A program made the position numbers and the translations under genes. Source: Blastocatellia bacterium (lineage in GTDB: Bacteria > Acidobacteriota > Blastocatellia > Pyrinomonadales > Pyrinomonadaceae). From it: a stretch of DNA of 64,000 nt. Positions 8,831 to 17,390 of the stretch are shown one piece after another. The DNA lies in NCBI GenBank assembly GCA_003168335.1, contig PMSM01000011.1:223001-287000 (forward strand), read 5' to 3'. The first letter of the stretch is position 1, and the number at the start of each line of letters is the position of its first letter. The notes beneath the pieces are model-generated. The model worked only from the letters and a program-made list of their open reading frames with translations. It was not told the DNA's origin and did not search any database.

Positions 8831-9757
8831 TCACTTGACCGCGTAAACTTTCACGCTCGCAGCGTAATCATTGACGTTGTAGCGACGCAGCAAGTCGCTA
8901 AGAGTTTCGTGCAAGTCGGTGTCTGAGCTTGCCGGTTGTGGCGTACAACACGCGGCAGCAGCAAGCGGTAACTCCCTTGCAGAAGTTGATGAGCCTATCG
9001 CCAGTGGAGTTGAAGTTTCGGTCATAACCGGCGAACAGCAGCCCGCTTGATTCTCGACCTTCGCATACGCGTTGAGATCTGCACCGGAGTCCACGACTTC
9101 AACGTTCGAGAAGCCGGCTTCTACCAGTCCTTGCCGATAATCTTCAATCGCAATCGCGCCGGCGATGCAACCCACGTAAGCCATGATGTCGTCGCCCAGT
9201 TCGGTGGGCAGCGGCTGCTTGAGCGCGATGTCGCTGACGGCGAGCCGGCCACCGGGTTTGAGCACGCGCGCGATTTCGCGAAAGACCGCCCGCTTGTCCG
9301 GCGCCAGGTTGATGACACAGTTGCTAATCACGCAATCAACCGAAGAGTCAGCGAGCGGCAGGGCGTCAATCATCGCCTGGTGAAACTCGACGTTCGCGGT
9401 CGCGCCTGCTGCCTGGCGCTTCCCGGCATTGCGACGGGCAAGATCTATCATCTCCGGCGTCATATCAATTCCGATGGCCCGGCCTTCAGGCCCCACTTTC
9501 TCAGCGGCGAGAAACACATCCAGTCCGCCGCCTGAACCGAGATCCACAACGGTCTCGCCTGTACGCAAATGAGCGATGGCCGTGGGATTTCCACACGACA
9601 GGCCCAGGTTCGCTTCCGCGGGGATAGAGGCCAGTTCTTCGGGCGAGTAACCGAAGGCTTCAGCGACGGCCCGCACCCCGTCATGTTCGCTCGATAGACC
9701 ACTCTTCGCCACAGATCCATACCGTGACCGGACTGCCTCGACTATGGATTCCGACAT
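8831..9757 (-). CDS. arsM: Arsenite S-adenosylmethionine methyltransferase
   Basis: A 308-residue class I SAM methyltransferase. '[15 protein letters not shown]' (71-85) is SAM motif I. C55 ('LGLSCGNP'), C147 ('ISNCVIN') and C197 ('YVGCIAG') match the three conserved As(III)-binding cysteines of ArsM. It methylates arsenite stepwise to volatile or less retained methylarsenicals. The C-terminus extends beyond the catalytic core with two vicinal pairs, C240-C241 and C270-C271, which may bind metalloid. The start is preceded by AAGGAGA at good spacing. No other ars gene is in the window. A palindrome just upstream is a candidate ArsR-type operator (separate entry). Confidence 0.93.
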   Translation of the reverse strand: MSESIVEAVRSRYGSVAKSGLSSEHDGVRAVAEAFGYSPEELASIPAEANLGLSCGNPTAIAHLRTGETVVDLGSGGGLDVFLAAEKVGPEGRAIGIDMTPEMIDLARRNAGKRQAAGATANVEFHQAMIDALPLADSSVDCVISNCVINLAPDKRAVFREIARVLKPGGRLAVSDIALKQPLPTELGDDIMAYVGCIAGAIAIEDYRQGLVEAGFSNVEVVDSGADLNAYAKVENQAGCCSPVMTETSTPLAIGSSTSARELPLAAAACCTPQPASSDTDLHETLSDLLRRYNVNDYAASVKVYAVK

Positions 9758-9789
9758 GATTTAAGTCTCCTTCTGCATCTCGTCTGTAT

Positions 9790-9805
9790 ATTCGCTTGGG
9801 CGAAT
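9790..9805. promoter_or_regulatory. Palindrome upstream of arsM, candidate operator
   Basis: ATTCGC-TTGG-GCGAAT is a perfect 6-bp inverted repeat with a 4-bp spacer, starting 33 bp upstream of the arsM start codon. A second inverted repeat, ATATATG-TCAAGG-CATATAT, lies at 9834-9853. The position suits repression of arsM by a dimeric ArsR-type regulator, but no regulator gene is in the window. The second repeat sits at the edge of the tryptophanase remnant and may be chance. Confidence 0.45.
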
Positions 9806-9854
9806 GTTACGACCACGATACAGGTATCACAACATATATGTCAAGGCATATATA

Positions 9855-9985
9855 CAACGTGCAGGTAGAGAAGAAGCGGTGGGGAATTGCCAGCCGTACC
9901 AACTCCATTGTGGATGCTCGTCTCCTGGCCGTATTCGGAAGGGTCTTCGTGCGCCGATCTCGCGGGCCAGCGCCCAGACCTTTGA
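9855..9985 (-). pseudogene. Decayed C-terminal fragment of a tryptophanase-like gene
   Basis: On the minus strand, 'MELVRLAIPHR' is nearly identical to 'MDLVRLAIPHR' near the C-terminus of the intact tryptophanase at 17391-18767. After a frame change, 'AHEDPSEYGQE' aligns with 'MHAEHSESGEE', the stretch immediately upstream in the intact protein. The DNA is also similar ('GGGGAATTGCCAG' followed by matching CG, ACCAA and TCCATTG blocks). Small indels break the frame and there is no upstream catalytic part, so this is a relic of a second tnaA-like gene. The outer limits are approximate. Confidence 0.75.
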
Positions 9986-9989
9986 TCTG

Positions 9990-10320
9990 TCTTGGGGAAT
10001 TCTGCTGCTGAGGCTGAGCATATTCTCGCAGCCTTGCCCAATCGACAAATGTTTGACCTCCAGATAGCAAGGAAAAACCAGCGTGAGTTGAGGAACGAAT
10101 CTTGCCATTATCAAACCACCTTTTCATTCGGGCCGCGGCTTGGGCGCAGCAGAGCGGGCACATGGCGGACAGAATAAGGCCGGCGTCACACAGATGGGAA
10201 CGCGGCAATTGCCACAGCACGCGCTGATGATGGCCTGGATGAAAAGGATGGAAATCTTTCCGCTGGGCCTGAGTGCCAGATATTTATGGACCGGGAGAAA
10301 TAAGAGGAGAGGAGTCTGCA
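9990..10320. other. Intergenic region upstream of the cytochrome gene
   Basis: I see no supportable gene here. ORFs crossing it on both strands are short, shift frame, or have unlikely composition. The last 20 bases hold a purine-rich ribosome site (AAGAGGAGAGGAG) for the cytochrome gene at 10321. Further upstream debris of the tryptophanase relic may extend into it, but I cannot align it. Confidence 0.4.
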
Positions 10321-11709
10321 ATGAACGCACAAACCAAACGAACGTTAGCATTGATTGTTGTTCTTGTGCTTCTGGCAACAACGGCGGTCACGATCGTTGT
10401 TAATGCACAGCAGCAAAAGGTTTCGTCCAGCTACGGCCCGACGAACCAGGATATGACCTTTGAGCAAATCAAGGCGGCGCGCCTGGCCGTCAAGGCCGAA
10501 CGGGCGAAAGAGCACATGGATCTCTTGAATAGTCGCTATGTCCTTGCCGCAAAAACGACGTCAGAAGTGACCATGTCGGGCGGCAAACCCGTACCTGTCG
10601 GGCCGACTGCCAAACTCTCAGGGGTAACCTGGGACCAACTGGACAAGATGACACCGGATTCGATTAAGGAGAAGGGGCTCTTTCCCTATAAGCCCTTGCC
10701 CTTCGCCGACCACGCGGAAGGCGGCATGCTCTTTCCCGCAATGACGCTGAAGTTTCTGCCGAGGCTGACCCGCTTTGACCTGGACTTCGACTTGCCCGAG
10801 CACGTCCTGCCCGACGTGGCCCCGGCCATCTACCTGACGACGCGGCCCGATCTGGGCGACGTGGCGAAAGGGCGTATCATCACCATTAACAATTACTACG
10901 AGATCTTCAACGGCATTCTCAATCCCAAGCAGCTTGAGGGCCTGCGCCTTCTCGTCACCCAGTTCCCGCAGCAGCAGTTCAACGCCACTGAGGACCGGCG
11001 GACTGATCGGCCGGACGGCGTACTGGGCGTCACTTGCTTCGACTGCCACGTGAACGGACACACAAACGGGGCTAACCACCTCGTTGGTGACATCCGCCCA
11101 CAGGAGTTCAGACACCGGATCGAAACACCTACGCTGCGTGGCGTGAACATTCAGAGGCTCTTCGGTTCACAGCGGTCGCTGAAGACTGTGGAAGATTTCA
11201 CTGAGTTCGAGCAGCGAGCCGCATACTTCGACGGCGACATCAGCATGGCGATCAAGAAAGGAGTCAACGTCCTCGAGCGGGGCTCCCAGGTCCACTTCAT
11301 GGCAGAATTCCTGGCCATCCTGGACTTTCCGCCCGCCCCGAAACTGGACATCTATGGAGCGCTGGATCCCGCTAAGGCCAGACCGGCTGAACTCAGAGGA
11401 GAGGCGATTTTCAACGGCAGAGCTCGGTGCGCTTCATGCCATCCCGCTCCCTACTACACCGACAACACCCTGCATGACCTGAAGGCGGAGCGCTTCTACA
11501 AGCAGGAGCTGGTGAACGGGATGATGATGGCCCACGACGGTCTCATCAAGACATTTCCCCTGAGGGGCATCAAGGACTCTCCGCCCTATCTGCACGACGG
11601 GCGTTGCTTCACCCTTGAGGACACAGTGGAATACTTTAACCTTGTGCAACAACTCCACCTGACCGCTCAGGAAAAAATGGACCTTGTTGCTTTCCTTCGT
11701 TCGTTATGA
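10321..11709 (+). CDS. Exported two-haem cytochrome c peroxidase-like protein
   Basis: 462 residues from an ATG preceded by AAGAGGAGAGGAG; the longer ORF start at 10273 is not needed. 'LALIVVLVLLATTAVTIVV' is a signal peptide or anchor. Two CxxCH haem sites, CFDCH at 239-243 and CASCH at 370-374, and the C-terminal segment 'GIKDSPPYLHDGR...LEDTVEYFN' match the MauG/di-haem cytochrome c peroxidase superfamily. It should act in the periplasm, reducing peroxide or oxidising a partner. The N-terminal 200 residues do not resemble the usual first domain. A terminator-like hairpin follows. Confidence 0.82.
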   Translation: MNAQTKRTLALIVVLVLLATTAVTIVVNAQQQKVSSSYGPTNQDMTFEQIKAARLAVKAERAKEHMDLLNSRYVLAAKTTSEVTMSGGKPVPVGPTAKLSGVTWDQLDKMTPDSIKEKGLFPYKPLPFADHAEGGMLFPAMTLKFLPRLTRFDLDFDLPEHVLPDVAPAIYLTTRPDLGDVAKGRIITINNYYEIFNGILNPKQLEGLRLLVTQFPQQQFNATEDRRTDRPDGVLGVTCFDCHVNGHTNGANHLVGDIRPQEFRHRIETPTLRGVNIQRLFGSQRSLKTVEDFTEFEQRAAYFDGDISMAIKKGVNVLERGSQVHFMAEFLAILDFPPAPKLDIYGALDPAKARPAELRGEAIFNGRARCASCHPAPYYTDNTLHDLKAERFYKQELVNGMMMAHDGLIKTFPLRGIKDSPPYLHDGRCFTLEDTVEYFNLVQQLHLTAQEKMDLVAFLRSL

Positions 11710-11726
11710 GGTGTGCTTCAACCGCG

Positions 11727-11758
11727 GATGAGAGGGGCGCCCCGGCGTCCCTCTCATC
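11727..11758 (+). terminator. Terminator-like hairpin after the cytochrome gene
   Basis: GATGAGAGGGGCGCC pairs with GGCGTCCCTCTCATC (15 pairs, one G-T) around a 2-base loop, 18 bp after the stop codon. Only TT follows, so the U-tract is weak; it may stop transcription inefficiently or stabilise the 3' end. Confidence 0.55.
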
Positions 11759-11982
11759 TTGAGCGCAACATAATGAAGAACTTCGCCGCAGGTTCAGTCT
11801 TGGTTTTCAAGCGCTGCACGTGAAACGGTCTTTTGGCGTGGGTGGACGATCAGAGGATTATTGCAGAGCGAGGGAGAAAAGTAGAGCGCGAAAAACGTGC
11901 CTCTTCTTTGAATGCTGTTGAATGCAGCATTGAGGCAAACTAACTAATGACGATGTTAAAATCGTAAACTGGAGGAGTTGCT

Positions 11983-12375
11983 ATGAAAGGTTATGTGCAA
12001 GACATCGAGGGTCTCGCCATCAAGAATGAAGAATTTCGCCGGGTGCTTTACACGGCTGGGAACTGTCAGCTCGTTGTCATGGCGTTGAAGCCCACGGAGG
12101 AGATCGGGATGGAAGTCCACAAGCTCGACCAGTTCCTTCGCGTGGAGGAGGGGACCGGTGAGGCGGTTCTCGATGGCGTTCGGACGGCGATCAGCGCGGG
12201 CTTCGCGGTAGTTGTCCCGGCTGGGACGAATCACAACATCATCAATACCGGCAGTGTTCCAATGAAGCTCTATACGCTCTATGCGCCCCCGAATCATCGG
12301 GACGGCGTCGTCCACCATACCCGCGCCGAAGCGGAAGCAGACAACGAGCACTTCGACGGTAAAACGACGGAATAG
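11983..12375 (+). CDS. Small single-domain cupin protein
   Basis: A 130-residue cupin. The beta-barrel motifs are '[18 protein letters not shown]' (motif 1, with its histidine and glutamate ligands) and '[15 protein letters not shown]' (motif 2, with the metal histidine). The ribosome site GGAGG lies 7 bases upstream. It has a paralogue at 20455-20829 with the same ending ('PPxHxDGVVHxTxAxA'). It is followed 11 bp later by the haloperoxidase-type hydrolase and is probably co-transcribed. The specific reaction is unknown. Confidence 0.82.
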   Translation: MKGYVQDIEGLAIKNEEFRRVLYTAGNCQLVVMALKPTEEIGMEVHKLDQFLRVEEGTGEAVLDGVRTAISAGFAVVVPAGTNHNIINTGSVPMKLYTLYAPPNHRDGVVHHTRAEAEADNEHFDGKTTE

Positions 12376-12386
12376 AGAGGCAAACA

Positions 12387-13211
12387 ATGAGCACGATTAC
12401 GACGAAAGATGGCACGCAGATCTATTACAAGGACTGGGGCACAGGACAGCCTGTGGTGTTCAGTCACGGCTGGCCCCTCAGTGCGGATAGCTGGGAGGCT
12501 CAGATGATGTTCCTCGCCTCCAACGGCTATCGCTGCATTGCCCATGACCGTCGCGGCCATGGCCGGTCGAGCCAGCCCTGGACTGGCAACGAGATGGACA
12601 CCTTTGCCGACGACCTCTCGGAGCTCATCGAAACGCTCGACCTGAAGAGGGCCGTCCTGATCGGCTTCTCCATGGGCGGCGGCGAAGTTGCCCGCTATAT
12701 CGGCCGTCATGGCACGAAACGCTTGGCCAAGGCCGCCCTGATCTCCGCCGTCCCACCGCTGATGCTGAAAACGGCCGCTAATCCCGGCGGCTTACCGATT
12801 GAGAAATTCGACGAGATACGCCACGGCTCCATCGCCGACCGCTCGCAGCTCTACAAGGATCTCGCCGGCGGCCCGTTCTTCGGGGCCAACCGGCCCGGCG
12901 CCAAGGTCTCGCAGGGCATGATCGACTCGTTCTGGCTCCAGGGGATGCAGGCCGGTCGAAAGAACACCTTCGACTGCATCAAGGCGTTCTCCGAGACGGA
13001 TTTCACCGAAGACCTTAAGAAGTTCGACGTGCCGACGCTGATCCTTCACGGCGACGACGACCAAATCGTGCCGATCGGCACCGCGGCAGTCCGCTCAGCG
13101 AAGCTTGTCAAGAACGCGACCTTGAAGATCTACGCGGGCGCGCCCCACGGCCTCCCGGTCACGCACCAAGACCAGCTCAACTCCGACCTGCTGGCATTCC
13201 TTAAGACCTGA
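12387..13211 (+). CDS. Alpha/beta hydrolase, non-haem chloroperoxidase type
   Basis: A 274-residue hydrolase of the cofactor-free haloperoxidase group, whose members are usually about 275 residues. The nucleophile elbow is 'GFSMGGGE' with S95; the acid lies in 'HGDDDQIVP' (D223-D225) and the base is H254 in 'GAPHGL'. '[10 protein letters not shown]' forms the oxyanion hole. Such enzymes are esterases that can also perhydrolyse carboxylic acids to peracids, giving the haloperoxidase assay. No signal peptide, so cytoplasmic. RBS GAGAGG. The cupin is immediately upstream. Confidence 0.9.
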   Translation: MSTITTKDGTQIYYKDWGTGQPVVFSHGWPLSADSWEAQMMFLASNGYRCIAHDRRGHGRSSQPWTGNEMDTFADDLSELIETLDLKRAVLIGFSMGGGEVARYIGRHGTKRLAKAALISAVPPLMLKTAANPGGLPIEKFDEIRHGSIADRSQLYKDLAGGPFFGANRPGAKVSQGMIDSFWLQGMQAGRKNTFDCIKAFSETDFTEDLKKFDVPTLILHGDDDQIVPIGTAAVRSAKLVKNATLKIYAGAPHGLPVTHQDQLNSDLLAFLKT

Positions 13212-13381
13212 GGTCGCTTTGCCGGCGCCTCCTGGCTGCTGGCGGCGGTACTGTTCGTTGTAACGCAAGCTGTTAGTTTGCGGCGCGAGCTGACGATTGC
13301 TCGCGTTACAAAACTAAAATACAACAGCACTTCCTGGGAGCTAGGCCCTGAGGAAAGAGACATGCGAGAATACGCAAAGGT

Positions 13382-13807
13382 ATGGATGCAACGGAAGAAT
13401 TAACGGAACTGAGCTTCGGCATTGCTTCGATGGACCGGGATCATGCGGGCCAACTTGGCCTGCTCAATGATCTTAAAGCTGCCGTTCGGAGCGGGGTTCC
13501 CGACAGTTTGGTCGACACGCTACTCGCTGAGTTGGTGACACACACAAATCTCCACTTTCTCTCCGAACAGCTCGCTATGAAGCTGCATGCCTACGAAGCC
13601 TCTGAGTCCCATTTCCTGGAGCACCAACGGTTGCTTCGTGAGGTGCAAAACCTGAAGCGTAGCCTCGCGGCAGGAACGGCGACCGACAAGCAGAGTCTGA
13701 TTGAGGCTCTGCACAGTTGGCTGGTTGTCCACATTCAAACTGCTGACAAAACGCTGGCAGAATACCTGAGCACGCGGGCCGCCCAGCAGGCACGGGAAGA
13801 GCGTTAG
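13382..13807 (+). CDS. Bacteriohemerythrin-like protein
   Basis: A 141-residue four-helix protein with the hemerythrin ligand series: H21 ('MDRDHAG'), the HxxxH/E region 'THTNLHFLSEQLAM', 'ESHFLEHQ', and the HxxxxD of 'VVHIQTADKTL'. It would bind O2 at a diiron site in the cytoplasm, as oxygen carrier, sensor or iron store. It follows a cupin and haloperoxidase-type hydrolase but is separated by 170 bp, so co-transcription is uncertain. Confidence 0.85.
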   Translation: MDATEELTELSFGIASMDRDHAGQLGLLNDLKAAVRSGVPDSLVDTLLAELVTHTNLHFLSEQLAMKLHAYEASESHFLEHQRLLREVQNLKRSLAAGTATDKQSLIEALHSWLVVHIQTADKTLAEYLSTRAAQQAREER

Positions 13808-13862
13808 CTGCGGGCAATCCTTCAAAAGATGGACTAGCAGGTTGCTGAAAAACTCACAACCA

Positions 13863-13949
13863 ACCACAAAGTCACAAAGACACGAAGAAGGGTTTGTCAA
13901 TAAACCAAGCAACCCCGCCCTTTCGAAATCTTGGTGTCTTTGTGGTGAG
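13863..13949. repeat. Imperfect inverted repeat (ACCACAAAG...CTTTGTGGT type)
   Basis: ACCACAAAGTCACAAAGACACGAAG at the left pairs imperfectly with CTTGGTGTCTTTGTGGT at the right. It lies in the 216-bp gap between the convergent hemerythrin and GNAT-like genes. Similar sequence appears as a half copy inside the molybdopterin oxidoreductase near 62.75 kb, so it is a dispersed element. Confidence 0.65.
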
Positions 13950-14023
13950 ATCCCTTTTTCCGCAGCCTACTAGCGGACGAGGTCGCGTTGAGTCGCTTCC
14001 CCCGGAGTCTGCTCGCTCGATAG

Positions 14024-15793
14024 CTACACGCTCACGTCCCGAGAGCCGATCCTCCGCAAACCGTCGCGGAGTTTCTGGTGGCTCTGCAAGAGTCTCACAT
14101 ATCGCAATTCATCAGAGCCTGTTTTAGCTCGGACAATTTGCCTGACAGCGCTCTTTTCCTCTCTTGACCAGCGCGATAGATCTGGAATCGTTGCCAGCAC
14201 CAACGCGAGATCAGAGAAGGCGCGATGCTCTGACGCACTCAAGCCTGTTGGCTTAACTCCAAGTGCGTGTGCGACTGAGGTGACGAGCGCCTGGCGGCCC
14301 TCTCGTTCGCCGCCGCCGAACTGCTGGACCAGGCTGCGCTGAACGGCGAGCCCGATGTTCGGCACGCGGAAATTGTCCCACTCACCGGGATGCGGAGCTG
14401 AGGGCGCTTCGTAGAGAAGGTGCCCCGCGGCCAGTCGACGCAGAATGCGCGCAGAAGTGCGATAGCCCGGGTGGTCGGCGAGTTTGCGTTCTTCCCGCGC
14501 GACCATGTGGGCTATCCGCGGTTGGACCGGGCGGAAGCCGAGCTTTCGATAGAACCAGAAAGCGCCGGCCTCGATACCCTCTTCGTTGTGGCTGCCGAGC
14601 TGGTAGGGCTCGACTGAAAATACTGAGACATGGAGGTACTGCCGCAGGACGCGCAGCAGGCGCGCGTAGATCCACGCCGACTCGCCATCGCGGAAGGTGT
14701 AGAAGAGATTAATGCCAACCTCGGTGCGTTCAAAGAGCGCGAGGGATTCAGCGTAACCTGCCGGCACGCCGTTCTTGAGGATCATCACGGCATGATAGCC
14801 GAGTAACGGCAGACGGCGGCCTGGCGGGCAACCCCAGATAACGAATTCGACGCCGCGACCCGCAGCCGCGCGCACGACGTGCCGCGGGTCGCCGTAGGTG
14901 AAACCATGAAGCTCGCGATAACGCACGGTCATCATGTCGCGGCCCAGGCGCACAAGTTTCTCGCCGTCGGCGTGGGAAAGTTTCTTGAGCGGGAGCGGCA
15001 AACGATCCTCCAACTCCCGTTCGAGTGAAACTTCGCTGCGCCTGATAAGTGGGCCGTCATGAAAGAAGGTGCCGTTCACTCGAACCCGCATCTTCGTGCG
15101 CGTCGCCGGCGAGTTGCCGAGTTTCCAATGAATCCAGAGCCCGAGCGAATCGAAGAGAGTGGCTTTCGCTCTTTCGTCGATCGAGAGTTGTTCGAACTGG
15201 CGCAGCAGCCACGCCAGGTCCGTCTCCCCCGTCTCATTGCGCCTCTTGGCAGCGCGAATCCAGGCAAGATACGGAACCGGGTAAACAACGTAAGCTCCGT
15301 CCTCGAACAGCGGCAGAAAACTTTTCAAGACAGAGACGAGCTGTTCTTCGCCTTCGTAACCTTCCCAGTCAATTTTCACCCGCGACGGGTAACGCGCCGC
15401 CAGATATCGCGCGATGTCATAGCCCCAGATTGCTGAGAATGCTGTGCCCGCGATGCCTGACACTGCCGGGTTGGCAAAGGCCGAGACGTCTGCGCCCGAG
15501 GCGCGCAGGCGGGTGACACGTTGGTGGAAAGAAGCGAGAAGTTCTTCGCTGCTTCGCCGCATTGCAGGGGTGTGTGGGTAGGCGCGCAGGAAAAGCAGGA
15601 GCTCGTGAAAACGAATCAACGAAGCGGCATCGGGAAAACGGCGCCGGCCGAGTTGGGCCAGGAGCTTTTGCGCGCGCAGGCTGTCGCCCGGCTCGAAGCG
15701 GCGCATGAGTCCCGCGAGGCGATCAAGCGCAGTGGCAAGTGCAGAGTCAAGGGTAGCGTCAAGGGTGTTGGCCGGCACGGTCTCTCCAGACAT
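14024..15793 (-). CDS. Uncharacterised large protein with GNAT-like C-terminal region
   Basis: 589 residues with no confident family. The N-terminal 150 residues are helical and basic. The C-terminal half has a GNAT-like pattern: 'VPAGYAESLALFERTEVGINLFYTF' (strand-turn-strand) and 'GAFWFYRKLGFRP' (the common final motif of acetyltransferases). No signal peptide or membrane span is evident. It is transcribed alone and convergent with the hemerythrin gene. An N-acyltransferase role is a guess from fold-like motifs only. Confidence 0.7.
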   Translation of the reverse strand: MSGETVPANTLDATLDSALATALDRLAGLMRRFEPGDSLRAQKLLAQLGRRRFPDAASLIRFHELLLFLRAYPHTPAMRRSSEELLASFHQRVTRLRASGADVSAFANPAVSGIAGTAFSAIWGYDIARYLAARYPSRVKIDWEGYEGEEQLVSVLKSFLPLFEDGAYVVYPVPYLAWIRAAKRRNETGETDLAWLLRQFEQLSIDERAKATLFDSLGLWIHWKLGNSPATRTKMRVRVNGTFFHDGPLIRRSEVSLERELEDRLPLPLKKLSHADGEKLVRLGRDMMTVRYRELHGFTYGDPRHVVRAAAGRGVEFVIWGCPPGRRLPLLGYHAVMILKNGVPAGYAESLALFERTEVGINLFYTFRDGESAWIYARLLRVLRQYLHVSVFSVEPYQLGSHNEEGIEAGAFWFYRKLGFRPVQPRIAHMVAREERKLADHPGYRTSARILRRLAAGHLLYEAPSAPHPGEWDNFRVPNIGLAVQRSLVQQFGGGEREGRQALVTSVAHALGVKPTGLSASEHRAFSDLALVLATIPDLSRWSREEKSAVRQIVRAKTGSDELRYVRLLQSHQKLRDGLRRIGSRDVSV

Positions 15794-15852
15794 TCTGTTT
15801 CGGATCCGCCGCGAAGTTTCTACCGCTACGACCGCTGCGGAGTCAACTCATT

Positions 15853-16049
15853 CAGCCGCGGAGCGGCAAAAGTTCTGTAGCCCATGGCATAAGCCATGGG
15901 ATCACGGAATCGAAATAACCGACAAGCCCCGGAGGGGCGACACATTCATTCTTGACCGATGTCTTGCCACGCTGAGGTCTCTTTGGTCGGTTGCGACTCT
16001 ACCCACGGCTGGCGCCTTGGGCTACAGATCTTCCGCCGCTCCGCGGCTG
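15853..16049. repeat. Nested-palindrome intergenic element A
   Basis: The termini CAGCCGCGGAGCGGC and GCCGCTCCGCGGCTG are perfect inverted copies, each itself a small hairpin. Inside them a second inverted pair, CTGTAGCCCA / TGGGCTACAG, is followed by smaller hairpins (CCCATGGCataaGCCATGGG; GCCCCggaGGGGC). It lies between the minus-strand PLP lyase and the gene at 14024-15793. Same plan as elements B-G. Confidence 0.8.
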
Positions 16050-16060
16050 CGAATCAGCAA

Positions 16061-17365
16061 TCAAATCTGCTCAAGTGCGGTTTGCAAGTCGTTGATGATG
16101 TCGTGCCAGTCCTCCAGGCCAAGTGAAAGTCGGATGCCCCCGGGCTCCAGACCGCGGGCGTGCTTCACCTCCGGCGGTAACGCCGAGCTGGTCATTGAAT
16201 AAGGCTCTTCGATTAGCGTGCGGATCTGCCCGAGGCTCACAGCCAAGGTAACACTGTAGGCATGATTGGCGATGTAATCCATGAAACGATCAGCTGCTTC
16301 GGTGGCCGCCTTCTCCTCACCCTTCAGCACAAAATAGACCATGCTCCCGGGAGCAAATTTGCCGTCATAACTTGTCATCTGCCGGCGAGCGAGCTCGTGC
16401 TGCGGAAATGTCTCCAGTCCCGGATAGTGAACAGAGGCAACCTTCGGATGGTGCTCGAGGAACTGCGCCACCTTGTGCGCACATTTCTGCTGGTTCACCA
16501 TGCGCGTGGCCAGCGTAGGTAGTCCGTAGACGAGAATTGACCAGGCGCTCTTGGACGCGAGCACGCCGCCAAAGTCTTTGCGATACATCAAGAGCGGCGC
16601 GTGAAACTTGAGTGGTCCAATCACAGCACCGCCCATATCCGTCCCAAAGCCACCGATGTCTTTTGTCAGGCTGTGGGCCACGAGATCGGCCCCGAGTGCC
16701 AAAGGCCGCTGGCAGTAAGGCGTGGCGAAAGTGTTATCGACGATCATCAGGAGCCGATCTTTTTCTTTCACGCCGGGTCTGACTTCGTCCATCCAACGCC
16801 GGACCAGTGCAATGTCAATCAGATCGAGCGTGGGATTCACCGGCGTCTCAAAATAAACGACGCGGGTGCGATCTGTGATCGCCTCCTTGAAGTTGTGCTC
16901 ATCTCTCAGGTCAGCAAATTTCGTGGTGATGCCGAACCGAGGCAGCCAGTTTGTTACCAGGCTGTAAGTGCAACCGTAAAGAGTGTGGTGCGCGACAATC
17001 TCTGTGTCCGCTTTGCAGGTGATACCGAGGGCCGCGCTGATGGCCGCCATTCCCGTCGCAAATGTAACCGCGGTCTCGCCACCCTCGGCAGAGGCCAGAT
17101 GTTCTTCCAGCATCCCGCGCGCCGGTTCGTCCAAACGGTCATAGATGTAAATCGGGATGTGCCCTTTGACGTCAGCCTCGTCTGAAGCAAACTCGACAAA
17201 GCCCTGCGCGCCTCGGTGCACCGAGCCCAGCCGGTACGCGGCCGATGCCGAAATTGGCGGAACCAGGTGATGATCAAAGTCCCAATGCTTGCTTTCGTGA
17301 TTCCCGTGAATCAGGTGAGTGCGAATGCTATAGCTCTCTTTCTTTGAGCGATGCTGCTTTTTCAT
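16061..17365 (-). CDS. Cys/Met-metabolism PLP enzyme, methionine gamma-lyase-like
   Basis: A 434-residue transsulfuration-family enzyme. The PLP lysine is K235 in 'HSLTKDIGGFG', the cofactor aspartate is in 'MIVDNTFATPY' (D210), and 'FATGMAAISAAL' binds the phosphate. The family includes cystathionine gamma-synthase, beta/gamma-lyases and methionine gamma-lyase. Pairing with tryptophanase 25 bp upstream favours a catabolic lyase releasing a 2-oxo acid, ammonia and a thiol. RBS AGAGGTG. The N-terminal 30 residues are charged and unusual. Exact specificity uncertain. Confidence 0.85.
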   Translation of the reverse strand: MKKQHRSKKESYSIRTHLIHGNHESKHWDFDHHLVPPISASAAYRLGSVHRGAQGFVEFASDEADVKGHIPIYIYDRLDEPARGMLEEHLASAEGGETAVTFATGMAAISAALGITCKADTEIVAHHTLYGCTYSLVTNWLPRFGITTKFADLRDEHNFKEAITDRTRVVYFETPVNPTLDLIDIALVRRWMDEVRPGVKEKDRLLMIVDNTFATPYCQRPLALGADLVAHSLTKDIGGFGTDMGGAVIGPLKFHAPLLMYRKDFGGVLASKSAWSILVYGLPTLATRMVNQQKCAHKVAQFLEHHPKVASVHYPGLETFPQHELARRQMTSYDGKFAPGSMVYFVLKGEEKAATEAADRFMDYIANHAYSVTLAVSLGQIRTLIEEPYSMTSSALPPEVKHARGLEPGGIRLSLGLEDWHDIINDLQTALEQI

Positions 17366-17390
17366 GTCAGTGCACCTCTTTTAACGTCAA

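Noticed and set aside
9807-10220. 137-residue minus-strand ORF listed in the track
   Set aside because: Only its end matches tryptophanase, and adjacent matching sequence is in another frame. It is a relic read through, not a gene.
12294-12710. Minus-strand ORF over the haloperoxidase gene
   Set aside because: It overlaps a well-supported gene in the opposite strand and has no motif or RBS: a shadow ORF.
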